64,000 nucleotides of DNA, from the NCBI GenBank assembly GCA_008933995.1, contig WARS01000008.1:16168148-16232147 (forward strand). The letters are read 5' to 3'. Under the pieces are notes generated by a model that saw only the letters and a list, made by a program, of their open reading frames with translations, ran no database searches and had not been told where the DNA came from. The stretch is from Datnioides undecimradiatus. Lineage: Eukaryota; Chordata; Actinopteri; Lobotiformes; Datnioididae. Position 1 is the stretch's first letter. Each line of letters starts with the position of its first letter. The position numbers were made by a program, and so were the translations under genes. Of the stretch, positions 10,801 through 64,000 are shown piece after piece.

Positions 10801-13136
10801 TCCTCGCTGACTACTCCTTCACCCACTTTTTCCTCTTCCTTCATCCTCGCTTTATTCAGGCCATTCAGGAAACTGCTTCTTTTTTTTTTTCCTTTGGAAA
10901 TCCCCCTCTCACTCCCTTTCCCATCCGTGTCAGGACTCCTGGCTGCAGATCCAGTGCCCCTCACCCTCCCTACTCCCCTTTCTCCCTCTCTCGCTCTCAC
11001 ACTGGCGGGGGGATATGCAAATTCCTCTCTTTCTTTCCTTAATTGATTAATTGAAGCCAGGGCCCTTTGAAGGCCTTGTTTGTGAGCTGCTCTTTTTCTC
11101 TCACTCTCCCCTCTCACAACCTGCGTTCTTGTCCCCCCCCCACCGCATCAAGAGGATGCATCTACTGCAACGAGCTATTCATGCGTTGGGACCGACAATA
11201 AAGTCACTGTACCGGGCCATTGTGGTTAACGTCATGAAGCGCCGCGGCAAATATTCATAAAGCTCTCCGGCCGTTTCTGTGAGAAAGCAGAAGTGTAAAG
11301 CGTTTGCGACTGCAGGCATGAACCTGTTAGACAATGAAGTCATACCTGCACAACTGCACACAGCTTTATTGTGTACAGGCGAGCTTTCTCTCCCTCTTTG
11401 GTTCACACACTTACATCCACCAACATCAGCAATTCTGCCTCACTTTGCTCCCTAAACGTCTTTAATACTCGTTCAAACAAAATGCATTTCTTAATCTTTT
11501 AAGATCATTTACTCGTCTCAACAGAACCTAACCTTGGCCTCGTGTGTCACGGCTTTCTTCACGCGTTTCCCTATGGTGGAGTTCACTTTTTCAAAGCTGT
11601 TAAGACAGTTCCCTTTACAGACGCGTTGCTCTGCACAGCGGCTAATCTCACATCAACACAGAAGCCTCCAGACCACTGACGGCACTGGCTGCAAGTTACA
11701 CTGCGACCCGCGAACCCTTAAGAACAGGTACGGCATGAATCAGTAGTGCCTTTAATGCATCTGTCATTTATTCGTGTATTTGCAGCATGTGTCCCAGAGA
11801 AGTTCACAAAATGAAGCCAATTCTTGCACTGACATATTTACTTTACATACTTGCACAGAGAAGCTGCAACCCTGTTCCCATCAGCGTCACCCATTCTGTC
11901 CTCTCTCTGGCAGAACGGCAGGGAAAGACTCCCTTTGCATGCCCGATCCATCCCCGGGACGAGCCGTACGCCGCCGCATCTGGGAGCACTCACCTGTTTC
12001 CTTACTACGCCTAGCACAAGTCGTTCACAGAGGTCATGGTGGAGGGAAATTAGGCGCAGGAGTTGATGCATTTTTAATTTCTATTTTTTTAAAGATCAGC
12101 ATATAGATTTGTGTTGTGTAGCTTGTATAACAGAACGTAAGCATGTGCACAAAGCGTTGGTGGCGGCTGAGCGTGAGTTGATTGCATCTTTGACTCGATG
12201 CAATGAAAAGAGATCTGTAGTTTGGTTTCCACGTTGAGTTTTTAAAGAGCGAGCGTACTTTCAGACACTTTAGCTCTTCTCTGCTAGCTGCTTATTCAAG
12301 GGGACGCACGGTAACGCTTGCCAGACTCCGTCAGTCCACCTTAAACACAGGTAGCTAATTCACACGTCCGACTACCTTAACACACAACCCTTTCATTCCA
12401 GGCAATCTGATAAGAGCTGTGGTCACAACTACAGCAGAAAAAAAAAAGAGAGTAGCAGTGGAAACACAGGCCACTGAAGGTGAAGTTTCACAGCGTTATC
12501 TGAGATCAAATGCACCAACAAAAATTAAAAAAATAAAATAAAGAACACGTCAGGAGGGACGTGCAGGTGGAGGGGGACGCTGGACAGAAAAGCAGAACAC
12601 ATGTCCGCGGAAAGGTGAGCAGGCAGCGCTCAAACCAGGCACGCACAACGGTTGAATGTCAGAGCTGCCTTGTGTGCAGTACACACAAATAATTTGAGAT
12701 GTTGATATTCCTCGCTGACATGCAGGTCAAACACATTAGCTGTGGCTTGTGTGTGTGTGATATGTGTGTGCCTGCAACCTGTTCTTTTAACACGAACCTC
12801 CCCCCCCCCCTCCTCCCTTCTCCCTCCACCACACGCTGTCTAGATTCAAATAAAGGGCAGAAAGCACACGCACCCAGCAGGGGAAAAAAAAGAAATAAAT
12901 GCCCCCGTTTCTCTTTGACTTGTCAAGAGCCTTTGCACAAACCGCACTGCTTCTCATAACCTCAAGGTTCACACGTCGCTGCTTGCACACAGAACACTTG
13001 CTGCTGAGACATACTTAGACTCACGCTTGCATAAGAAACTGAGCTGCAGCCTGGTCTGGGCACGCCAGACTCTCACAGCTTTCGTGCAAAGTCTCCTTTC
13101 CCCGTTTCTGTGTAATTACCTCTTGGTCTTGTCCAT
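1030..13136 (-). CDS. rasgrp4: Ras guanyl-releasing protein 4 (RasGRP4), complete, 17 coding exons
   Basis: This is a guanine nucleotide exchange factor that loads GTP on Ras at membranes in response to diacylglycerol; in mammals RasGRP4 acts in mast cells and other myeloid cells. Coding exons, 5' to 3' on the minus strand: 13136-13120, 7319-7177, 5956-5825, 5606-5564, 5448-5317, 5160-5019, 4655-4482, 4347-4231, 3761-3486, 3391-3311, 3007-2903, 2772-2663, 2528-2378, 2288-2252, 2066-1935, 1846-1644, 1140-1030. Every junction has GT-AG ends and matching phases, and the exons sum to 2,106 nt, or 701 residues plus TGA (human about 670). Paralogue choice rests on the N-terminal motif TCPSPQDIS (human RasGRP4 has TCPSPREIS), the REM motif MHSWVVPS, and adjacency to ryr1. 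The catalytic and C1 parts are also close to RasGRP1, so a phylogeny would settle the name. No frameshift or stop interrupts the model. Confidence 0.92.
1935..2528 (-). CDS. rasgrp4: rasgrp4 exons 13-15: C1 (diacylglycerol/phorbol ester) domain
   Basis: The zinc-finger C1 domain is split over exons 2528-2378, 2288-2252 (37 nt) and 2066-1935. All eight Zn ligands of the H-X12-C-X2-C-Xn-C-X2-C-X4-H-X2-C-X7-C pattern are present: His522, Cys535, Cys538, Cys552, Cys555, His560, Cys563 and Cys571. The ligand loop keeps the [18 protein letters not shown] signature of typical C1 domains, so diacylglycerol-driven membrane recruitment is likely. Exon 15 ends with a Ser/Pro/Cys-rich linker ([10 protein letters not shown]). 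Its donor is taken as A|GTAGGT, which closes the frame with exon 16. Confidence 0.92.
2067..2251. other. rasgrp4: rasgrp4 intron 14 containing a short MITE
   Basis: This 185-nt intron separates the two halves of the C1 zinc finger. About half of it is the inverted-repeat element at 2106-2200, listed separately. The acceptor (TGTCTCTCAG) and donor (AAAG|GTACGG) lie outside the element, so splicing should be unaffected. Confidence 0.7.
2106..2200. mobile_element. 95-bp MITE-like terminal inverted repeat element
   Basis: The left end TTAAAGGATCAGTTCACTCA and the reverse complement of the right end, TTAAAGGGACAGTTCACCCA, match at all but a few positions. There is no coding capacity. The AAAGGGACAGTTCACCCA type of terminus is very common in teleost genomes, so this is a non-autonomous DNA element inside a rasgrp4 intron. 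The superfamily cannot be assigned by eye. Confidence 0.7.
2378..3007 (-). CDS. rasgrp4: rasgrp4 exons 11-13: linker and EF-hand pair
   Basis: Exons 3007-2903, 2772-2663 and 2528-2378 encode about residues 420-541. Exon 11 carries the proline-rich linker that in RasGRP1 feeds into the autoinhibitory interface ([14 protein letters not shown]). Exon 12 holds a first EF-hand loop at residues 461-472 ([12 protein letters not shown]) with acidic residues or Asn at the expected Ca2+ positions. The second loop (about 488-499) starts with Glu instead of Asp but keeps the Asp, Glu and Gly pattern. Exon 13 continues into the first half of the C1 domain. From memory, the human RasGRP4 first loop is degenerate, so this fish protein looks better able to bind Ca2+. 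Confidence 0.9.
3311..5160 (-). CDS. rasgrp4: rasgrp4 exons 6-10: RasGEF (CDC25) catalytic domain
   Basis: Exons 5160-5019, 4655-4482, 4347-4231, 3761-3486 and 3391-3311 encode about residues 157-419. Hallmarks are [20 protein letters not shown] at the domain start, [22 protein letters not shown], the [13 protein letters not shown] core, and [13 protein letters not shown], which carries residues that contact Ras switch regions in this family. The block ends with [12 protein letters not shown], the conserved end of the RasGRP catalytic module. Exons 7, 8, 9 and 10 are all phase 0 at both ends (58, 39, 92 and 27 codons). No catalytic segment is missing, so an active exchange factor is expected. 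Confidence 0.93.
5317..7319 (-). CDS. rasgrp4: rasgrp4 exons 2-5: N-terminus and REM (RasGEF-N) domain
   Basis: Exons 7319-7177, 5956-5825, 5606-5564 and 5448-5317 encode about residues 6-156. The segment has an N-terminal basic patch, the TCPSPQDIS motif and the helical Ras exchange motif that braces the catalytic domain. Recognisable REM signatures are [25 protein letters not shown] and the RTQICHLIR helix. Exon 4 is only 43 nt. Its acceptor is taken as CCTCAG just before 5606, because that choice restores frame and gives LSLDKRGLRR; the AG about 11 nt further upstream (TTATAAG) would shift the frame. The other three exons have standard junctions. Confidence 0.88.
5957..7176. other. rasgrp4: rasgrp4 intron 2
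   Basis: No coding sequence is supported. Visible content is a short CAA-rich run (about 6008-6024), the possible SINE-head fragment at 6030-6060, a tandem TTCATTTCAG pair near 6060-6081, and a CCTCC-rich pyrimidine tract at about 7012-7050. Confidence 0.6.
6030..6060 (+). mobile_element. Possible tRNA-derived SINE head fragment
   Basis: The stretch GGGCTGCACGTTGGCTCAGC, continuing GGTCGAGCAG, resembles the 5' head of common fish tRNA-like retroposons (typically GGCACGGTGGCTCAGTGG) and contains an A-box-like TGGCTCAGCGG. No B-box or 3' body follows, so this is at most a short relic. Confidence 0.35.
8625..8692. repeat. (TG)14 facing (CA)9(CG)4, potential hairpin
   Basis: An uninterrupted TG run at 8625-8652 is followed after about 16 nt by a CA run at 8669-8685 that grades into CG to 8692. 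The arms are mutually complementary, so the block can fold into a near-perfect stem. Confidence 0.9.
8930..9060. repeat. TG microsatellite and CTC/TCC triplet repeat
   Basis: A 20-nt TG run lies at 8930-8949. A (TCC)n tract of about 35 nt ends at 9060. Long open frames across this area are only low-complexity translations. Confidence 0.9.
9182..9430 (-). mobile_element. 3' end of a non-LTR retroposon, minus orientation
   Basis: Read on the minus strand, the block ends with AAATTTCCCCTTTGTGGGGA, a short spacer and an (ATCTT)n tail at about 9186-9206. This is the typical 3' terminus of teleost LINE-type retroposons. Only the tail and perhaps 200 nt of 3' UTR-like sequence remain, and no reverse transcriptase fragment was found. 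The inner limit is approximate. Confidence 0.6.
13120..13136 (-). CDS. rasgrp4: rasgrp4 exon 1 with start codon
   Basis: The exon encodes only MDKTK plus two bases of the next codon and ends at a strong donor (AG|GTAATT). The ATG at 13136-13134 has G at -3 and G at +4, a good Kozak context. It joins exon 2 at 7319 to give an Arg codon and a basic N-terminus ([11 protein letters not shown]) like that of mammalian RasGRP4. The 5' UTR probably extends rightward through the CTC-rich stretch near 13150-13260; the transcription start cannot be fixed by eye. Confidence 0.75.
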
Positions 13137-13628
13137 TGCAGAGCTCTTCTCCTCAGCGGCACTCCTCCTCCACTGGTGATCCGCACGGGCATCTGAGCGT
13201 GTCCCTACAGCTCCATGGTTGACCCCGGCTCCTCCTGCTCCTCCTCCTCCTCCTCCTATTCCTCTGTGTCCTCTGTGCGTTTGTGTGCCCAGGACAGCAA
13301 GAGCAAGGCACAGGATGGAGAGCTGCTGGGGGTGAGGTCTGCCCTCCTACCAGTCATTAACTAGACTAAACTCCTGCTTATCACGCCGCTCTGTGCCCCA
13401 GCCAACCTTCCTCTCTCTTTCTCTTTCTCTACGCTGTACCTGTCAACCACAAATCAGCAACCATACAGACCTTGCGCTCCCTCCTCGTGCAGCAAAGCAG
13501 AGGTGTTGAGAGAAAGAGCCTCAGAGTAGAGCTAACAGAAGTCATTCACTTGTCCCCTCAACATAAACAAGTCAGCATCTTAAATGGAGGAACTGGCTCT
13601 GACAGATAGGGGAACTCACATCAGTTTC

Positions 13629-13643
13629 TGTGTGTGTCTGTGC

Positions 13644-13677
<34 letters not shown>

Positions 13678-13731
13678 AAGGGGGAGGGGAGGGGAGAGAG
13701 AGAGACAGACAGAGAGAGAGAGAGAGAGAGA
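13629..13731. repeat. (TG)n followed by (GA)n
   Basis: A TG run at 13629-13676 with minor CG variants is followed by a G-rich spacer and a GA run at 13693-13731. Confidence 0.9.
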
Positions 13732-15074
13732 ATACTGAACACAAATGCAGTACCAATAGAGGAAGGAGGAGGAGAGTTAGAGAGATAGTGATGAGCAATC
13801 ATCTGAGCACCATCAGTGTAGTCCAGGAAGCGACATCTGCGGTTCTTTTTTGAGCGCATCAACACAGAGAGAGGGAAAAAAAAAAACAGGCCACACCTAA
13901 ATGTCACTTTTTCTTACAGTTTTCTGAACTTGGCAGAGGAATCGGTTCCTGAAAAGTCATCATTAGATATCTGATAACATTGTTGAATCCTGACACGCGT
14001 CGCCTCGCTAGATTTGTTCATCCAGGGTCTCCAGTGTCCCCCCAAATCACGTCCATCACCCTGATTTCTTCCTTTTCTTCTTCTTTTTTTTTTTAACTCC
14101 CTCTGTCATTTCTCAGAGTAGCAAGTGATTACACAGGGAGGTAGTGTTTGTGCTTGTGAATGTGGCCGTGCAGCTGGACAGGGACGCTCAAAGGCATCCT
14201 TGTTTTAACACACCCAAGAGGAAGAGGCGACCAAACAGGGGACATTAATGTCCCAAAGTCTGCAGAGGTGGCTTCTTTGCTGCAGGAAGCTGAGTGGCTG
14301 GCAGAGAGGGTGGGCGATATGGCATTCAAAGGCAGGGAAAGATGCACGGAGCAGGAATCCTGCAGTCCCTGCACGGCAAAAATCCAGAACGCCTAAAAAA
14401 AAAAAATGCATTGGGGTTTGCATCAGAAAGGAGATCGCTGCAGGATCATGTCACAGATGGGGGGGGGAAAGCATTTAATGGTCTTTCCTGGCAGTGTGGC
14501 AATCTTACTGTAATCTTAAGCAACAGCTCTTTAAAACAGGAAGAGTTGCAATCAACTGAGCCGCTTCACCTAAACACACTGAGAAACCAGAGCGTGTCAT
14601 TTTTACTTTAATTCCACATCGTGATCACATTTTGCCGCCGCGGATATTTAAAAAACGCCCCTTTGTGTGTGTTCTGTGATGAACGTGTGAAGTTGGTGGT
14701 TTAAGTTCATTTTGCTTTAAGGCTTTTATTTTGTTATTTCTGATAACGGAAGCCTTTTGGAGCGGTGGCACTGAGCTGCACTGACTGAAGGCTAAAAGTA
14801 ACTGTAACTGTAAGGTTTGATTTTACATTGCATGTGAAAGGTGAAGGTTTAATTAGCATATTTCATGTTTTACACATTTATACATTATATTTTATTTGAT
14901 ATTCACAGAGAATATGCCTGTTTTTTTTATGTAATAAGTCTTTTAACTTCACTAATCTTTTAAAATCACTAATTTCCCTCTTTTTTTAAAATTATTTTCC
15001 AGGACCCAGCATAAAAGATGCATACATCATTATTAACTCTTGATCAGCTGAAAGTCCATGGGGAAGCACTGCGC

Positions 15075-15425
15075 GGGGGGGGGGGGGGGGGGGGGGTCTG
15101 GAGCCATATTCTCGGCGTAATGTCGCCACCTTCTGGCGCGGAGCCGCAGCTGCGCACAAGCTCGCGCAAATCCATGAGTTGGCAAAAATCGGGCAACAGC
15201 AGGTCTCCTCCGAATCGGGACTCACACTCCCAGAATTCATGTTAGTTCTGCTTCAGTGGCGTATCACCTCCGCCTCCGCCTCCTCGCCGTTTCACCCGCT
15301 GGATGGAGTTGGATCCCGGCGAGCAGCGTCCCGAAACATCTTAAGAGGCTGCCAGCTGCCGTTGCAGTGGGAGATGGGCGAGGAGGCGAGCATGCTGAAG
15401 GATGCCAGATGGGGACCAAGGAGGT

Positions 15426-15474
<49 letters not shown>
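15075..15474. repeat. G22 homopolymer and (TG)n(CG)n tract
   Basis: A run of 22 G residues occupies 15075-15096. A TG run at 15430-15466 changes to CG until 15474. Both lie at the edges of the CpG-dense patch. Confidence 0.9.
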
Positions 15475-15476
<2 letters not shown>

Positions 15477-15670
15477 CAGTGTCTGAACGCTGGTCACCGT
15501 TTTCTGATTGAGCGTGCGATGATGCGCTTTTTCCGCTCGGACTTCCAGCCTTTCCGTGTGGTGCATCCCCCGCTGCCTGGCGTGACCGAGGAGGGGTGTG
15601 CCCCTGACACCCGCGCGCCGTCCACTACAGGAATGCCTCGGGCTGTGCGCGCGGAGGGGCTGGTTTGGTG
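15100..15670. promoter_or_regulatory. CpG-dense patch, possible promoter or unassigned first exon
   Basis: CpG dinucleotides are markedly more frequent here than in the flanks. On the plus strand, an ATG at 15374 opens a 50-nt frame (MGEEASMLKDARWGPR) that ends at a good donor (GAG|GTAAGG, 15424). It would finish in phase 2, which cannot join the phase-0 ryr1 exon 2 as coding sequence. A CpG-island promoter or a non-coding first exon is possible; nothing identifies a product. Confidence 0.3.
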
Positions 15671-16839
15671 AAAAGGTGGCATTACTGGCCTCTCAGTCTC
15701 CCGGAGTAAGAGCAGGGAGACTGTTCCCGGTCTGTTTGGCCATTTTGTGTTTATTCAGAGCTTCTGTTCAGGCTTTAATGAGTATGACACGACAAACCTT
15801 TAATATAAAGGCAAATTAAATACAATATTTTCAGCCGTGATTATGGTTTTTATTAAATTATTAATTGGTTTTGTCTGAAAAATAAGAAAAAATGTCAAAT
15901 GCTTAAGGTGGCATCTGCTTCTCCCCCCTCAGTCCCTCTCACTGATGCTCAGTGTGCAGTGATGTCTAACAGTTCTTACATCCGAGGAGCTGAGAGCAGC
16001 AGTTTTTTGCTTGATGAATGATTTAAACCATTAAAAATGTAGAAGTAAAGTTCATTTCCTGCTGATCGGTCGCTGTCACCTCCCCCAACTTCACAACACC
16101 GCTCCCTCCAAAACAGAAGGACCACAGATCAAGTGAGGGAACAGTTAGGATCGGCTCGACATGATGACATGTTTCCATCTTTTGGATCCGTGCCCAGTCA
16201 CGATCAGCCGTTTTAAATCACCACAGAACGTCTGCGGGTATGCCTGCAGCTAAGTGATGTTGGTAATTAAAGTGCTGCTCTCCACTGAGACCTCTGCTGC
16301 TTTAACACCGAGGCATAAAATGTTAAATTTTACAGCAAAGTGTGAAAGTGCACGGGGCCCGATTAAAAGCCTGACATAATGTCTGTGCAAAGTGTCTCGG
16401 CCTGTTGTTGCCTGGGCTGCGCCGAGGCGTCAGCTGTGCCAAGCTGCAGGCTGAGCTTTGATTTCAACTTCCTCGGGAGATAAAGGCAGCCTCTCTGAGC
16501 GAAGATTACCCGATCAATTAGGGAAGAACCCCAAACATTCGCAAACTAATTAAATGATTGCAATCAGGAAACGAAACAACAGCAGTTTTAATTCTCCGTT
16601 CACCTTTTGGGCCCGGGATCAAGCAGAGAGCGCCTGGAAAACGTGCACTGGCTCCTGTTTCTGACGCCGTTAAACCTTCACCTCTGGGTTTTACACTGAT
16701 GAATCCTCACTGAAATGAATGGTTGCATCCGCCGGCCAATCAGAAGTGTCTCGTCAAGCAGATTAGACACTTAGATTTCCCAAGTCAAGCTAATATTTTA
16801 ATGATATTCGTCCAAATGCAAAGACAGACTCGCGGCGTG

Positions 16840-17014
16840 CAGCTGCACAGATTCCCCCATCATGCACCTCTGCAGTGCACCTGTCCTGCAGAGGCTGTGA
16901 CGAACACCTGAGACAATCAGGTGATGTATTCCAGTTAGCTCGCTCTGGGTGCGCGGCAGCTAACGCGGCGCTCATGCACTCATTCTCTTTATTCTGCAGG
17001 GGTCAGTGCAGCTG
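16840..17014. promoter_or_regulatory. ryr1: Two CAGCTG E-boxes upstream of ryr1
   Basis: CAGCTG occurs at 16840-16845 and 17009-17014, about 840 and 670 nt before the ryr1 ATG. CAGCTG is a favoured site of MyoD and myogenin, which would suit a skeletal-muscle gene, but six-base motifs arise often by chance. No clear TATA box was found at a sensible distance from the leader. Confidence 0.25.
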
Positions 17015-17039
17015 ACTTATCCGCTTTGAAGAGTCAAGG

Positions 17040-17140
17040 TGTGTGTGTGTGTGTGTGTGTTCATCTGTTCTTACTGCACGCTCCCCAAAGGCTAGTCCTC
17101 ACCCCCCTTTCCTTTTATAGCCCCAGACATGTGGAAGGAG

Positions 17141-17201
<61 letters not shown>

Positions 17202-17332
17202 GGAGGGGGGCAGCCTGTGTGAAGGAGTGGCCCACTTCTACAAACATGGCGGCACGGTGGGATGGGTGTCTTGCAAAAGGTGCCTACCCCTCCCTCCCTC
17301 CCTTCCTTCCTTCCTTCCTTCCTCCCTCCCTC
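17040..17332. repeat. TG microsatellites and TTCC/TCCC tract
   Basis: TG runs lie at 17040-17061 and 17143-17201 (about 29 units), followed by a TCCC/TTCC pyrimidine tract at 17290-17332. Confidence 0.95.
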
Positions 17333-17506
17333 CTCCACCCTCCCTCCCTCATCTGCGGTTGGGGGATGCAAGGCGAGAGGGGAGAGGAGTTGGGGAGAGC
17401 CTCGCCTCCCGTCACTCTCTCTCACAACACCGTGAGAGCCACAGGACTCATGCTGTCCTCCAGCACACCCACACACACTAGCACCGAGAGCGAGAGACAC
17501 TGAGTG

Positions 17507-17580
17507 TGTGTGAGAGAGAGAGAGAGATAGAGAGAGGGAGAGGGGGGTGCAGCAACAAGAAGGGAGAGAGAGAGAGAGAG
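17507..17580. repeat. ryr1: GA-rich repeats in the presumed ryr1 5' leader
   Basis: GA runs at about 17511-17546 and 17563-17580 lie 100-170 nt before the start codon. They may be part of the transcribed 5' UTR or a GAGA-type core promoter context; the transcription start is not visible. Confidence 0.7.
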
Positions 17581-17677
17581 GCAGGGACGTAGCGAAGGAA
17601 ATTTAAAATCCTGAAGAGAGAGAACCGACGGATTTTCTCTTTTCTCCCGAGGAGCTGCGAATAACCCTCGGCGAAGG

Positions 17678-62119
<44,442 letters not shown>

Positions 62120-64000
62120 GTATGGGGGGACCAGGGGAAGGGACACAGGGGAGTCAGCGGAGAAGCAGCTCCCCACGCACTGAGTGACCACACCAAGACA
62201 TCACACTCGGCACATCCCCCCCACTCCACCTTTGCTACAACATTTCTCTTCCTGTCTTCTCGTCCACTCACACCACTTGTCTATTTCCTGCTATGGTGGA
62301 CTGACCTGTGCATGCCTTTGCTGGACTCTGCCCAGAAGTCGGATCAATGTCGCGGACTCAATTTGGGTTTTTTGTTGTTTTTTTTTAATCTGCTAAATCG
62401 CATGACTTGAGTGCAGAGAGATGGTGCAGCTAAAGACAACAAAATGAAACCACAGGTCGGAAACAAACCGCCCAGTCTCTGCTAGCTGTATTATGCCAGA
62501 ATCACAATCTCCAAGTCTGTTGTGCTTCTGAATCTTCAGGGGTTGATGGACTAAGTCTGCGGCCAATCATCGCATCCCAGCGTCGTTTAGCACATTAACT
62601 CCACACTTAATTAAAAGCCACAGAGTGCTATTTCTGGACTTTTGAACTTTAAACACATAATTAATAAAAAAAACCCCAAGGTTTAATGTGAGTTTTGGAA
62701 TAATTAAGTCATAGAAACATTATTATTATTACTGTTTTGTCAACGTTTTCCAAAATGAAACACTTATTTGTGTCGCTTCTTCATCCAGAATGCCGATCTG
62801 GTAAGATTTAAACAGCCCAACGGGCAAATTTAAGCCATGTAAGCGTCACTAAGACGGCGCAAAACAGTTAATGCAGACAAACTGTGCAGCCCAGTCCTTA
62901 GTAAATCAACCCCGTTCGTAGTTGATCATTTAAATCAATACCTCGCTGATTTGTTTCTAGATCAAAAGCCGGGTTTGGACGCTGTGATGTTGTAGAGATC
63001 CATGGCTTTTCCTGGAGGGTAGCATTACAGCCATTTGCACTGTTAAATTCCTGCGAACGCTGTTTCTCAGGGTTATTTCAATCAACTCGGCATCGTTAGT
63101 AATCCCTGTTGGTGTCTGACACGTGCTCAGAAATGTGATGTTGCCATCCAAGACTTTATTGAGCAGCTACTCTGATAACAGTTATCGAGTCAAGCCGCGC
63201 AGCAGGTTCCCTAACAGTAGAGCCAGCTCTCTCCTGGTGATCTTGTGTGTCTGTGGTCGGTCTCTCCCAGACTTGCATCACCCTTTCCTGACTCACATCC
63301 TCCTTTACTTACCTGCTAACTGGGCCGTGTTCACCCCCGTGGACTCACCTGATAACTCTAGTTTGAAGTCTAACAGCTGACAAGTAACGGATTTTGTTTG
63401 TCTTTACTTTGAATTGGCCAACGTTAACAAGTCTCCCTCTCTGTGCTCACCAAGGACTACAGTAAAAGCCTGCACAGTCAGCCGGACATACAGCACAAGC
63501 ACAAGTCCCAAACACACACACACACACACACACTGCAGCGCTCACAGACAGCACACAGCCACAATCTCTCTCACGCAAACACTTTTCATTTTGCTCGAAA
63601 AGACGAGCAGGACCTCTGGAAACCAGAGAGAAGCCGCTCCGTGATATGAAACACAGTCAGGCTTACGAGGGAGGGGGGGCGGAGGGATGGGAGGGGACTT
63701 AGTTCTGGGGGCTTCGGGTGGGGCTTCATGCATGGTGTGCAGTGGGTGGGTCAGATCTAACCTCTTCTGTCAACAGGAATGTTGTTTATCAGCAGCTGTA
63801 GTGCAGCATTTATGACAAAAGCTGGAGCGTTTATGAAGCTGCATTAAAGACTTCAGCAGGTGCTCATATTATGAATGTTACGGTAACAAACAGTAAACAG
63901 AAAACGGAAATACATGCAAATATATGCAATATAAACAATTACGTTTTATGTATTTCAAGAAAATGATATTCTTTTCCAGGCAGTAGAGACTGGAATATCT
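62120..64000. other. ryr1: Start of ryr1 intron 80
   Basis: No exon matching the expected next RyR1 segment is present, so at least 1.9 kb of intron follows exon 80. It contains a CA run (63511-63533), AT-rich DNA around 62.6-62.8 kb and a G-rich stretch near 63670-63690. A chance-like 12-nt segment with splice-site flanks lies at 62789-62800. Confidence 0.7.
63511..63533. repeat. (CA)n microsatellite
   Basis: A CA run of about 23 nt in the last intron of the window. Confidence 0.95.

Larger units (their letters stand above)
7320..13119. other. rasgrp4: rasgrp4 intron 1 (5.8 kb)
   Basis: This long first intron of the minus-strand gene contains no supported exon on either strand. It carries microsatellites near 8.6-9.1 kb, a retroposon tail at about 9.18-9.43 kb, AT-rich DNA at 9.4-10.3 kb, and pyrimidine-rich DNA at about 10.78-11.05 kb. 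Regulatory elements may be present but none is identifiable by eye. Confidence 0.6.
13137..17677. other. Divergent intergenic region rasgrp4 / ryr1
   Basis: Between the two ATG codons lie about 4.5 kb without a supported coding gene. From left to right there is a CTC-rich segment, probably rasgrp4 5' UTR (13150-13260). TG/GA microsatellites follow at 13629-13731, then a 22-nt G run at 15075-15096, a CpG-dense patch at about 15100-15670, AT-richer unique DNA at 15.8-16.8 kb, two CAGCTG motifs, long TG and TTCC repeats at 17.04-17.33 kb, and the GA-rich ryr1 5' leader. Promoters of both genes must lie here. Confidence 0.7.

Noticed and set aside
17026..17503. Overlapping long frames on both strands before ryr1
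   Set aside because: They are translations of TG and TTCC repeats (Cys-Val, His-Thr, Pro-Ser runs), not proteins.
63770..64000. Next ryr1 exon at the right edge
   Set aside because: CAG-flanked segments near 63777 and 63980 give translations with an early stop or no resemblance to the expected EKQRLLYQQ sequence.

Overview
This window is vertebrate chromosomal DNA, almost certainly from a ray-finned (teleost) fish. It holds two intron-rich vertebrate genes with GT-AG introns, dense CA/TG and GA microsatellites, short inverted-repeat transposons, and retroposon tails of the kind common in teleosts. The ryanodine receptor gene is compact: about 3,780 codons in 44 kb. No prokaryotic, organellar or viral gene set was seen, and no CRISPR array, operon or defence system. 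Layout: (1) 1-1029 is non-coding DNA downstream of a leftward gene. (2) 1030-13136, minus strand, is a complete 17-exon gene for a Ras guanyl-releasing protein, assigned to rasgrp4. It reads 701 codons in frame with the order REM, RasGEF, EF-hand pair, C1, tail. (3) 13137-17677 is the intergenic region between two divergent genes, with repeats, a CpG-dense patch and two CAGCTG E-boxes. (4) 17678-62119, plus strand, is the 5' three quarters of a skeletal-muscle type ryanodine receptor, ryr1. It has 79 firmly placed exons plus one 21-nt microexon, together 3,783 codons in one frame. (5) 62120-64000 is the start of the next ryr1 intron; the C-terminal Ca2+-sensing and pore exons lie beyond the window. 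The two genes have no evident shared pathway: RasGRP4 is a diacylglycerol-responsive Ras activator of blood cells, and RyR1 is the sarcoplasmic reticulum Ca2+-release channel of skeletal muscle. Their head-to-head order matches my recollection of human chromosome 19q13.2 (RASGRP4 leftward, RYR1 rightward), so this is conserved microsynteny. Exon ends were placed by eye from splice consensus, reading-frame closure and family similarity; every assigned exon length fits the phase of its neighbours. The most interesting items are two candidate in-frame ryr1 microexons (21 nt near the N-terminus, 6 nt at the site of the mammalian ASI alternative exon), an Arg where the three mammalian RyRs have Cys beside the malignant-hyperthermia hot spot, an enlarged acidic loop, and several non-autonomous transposons in introns.
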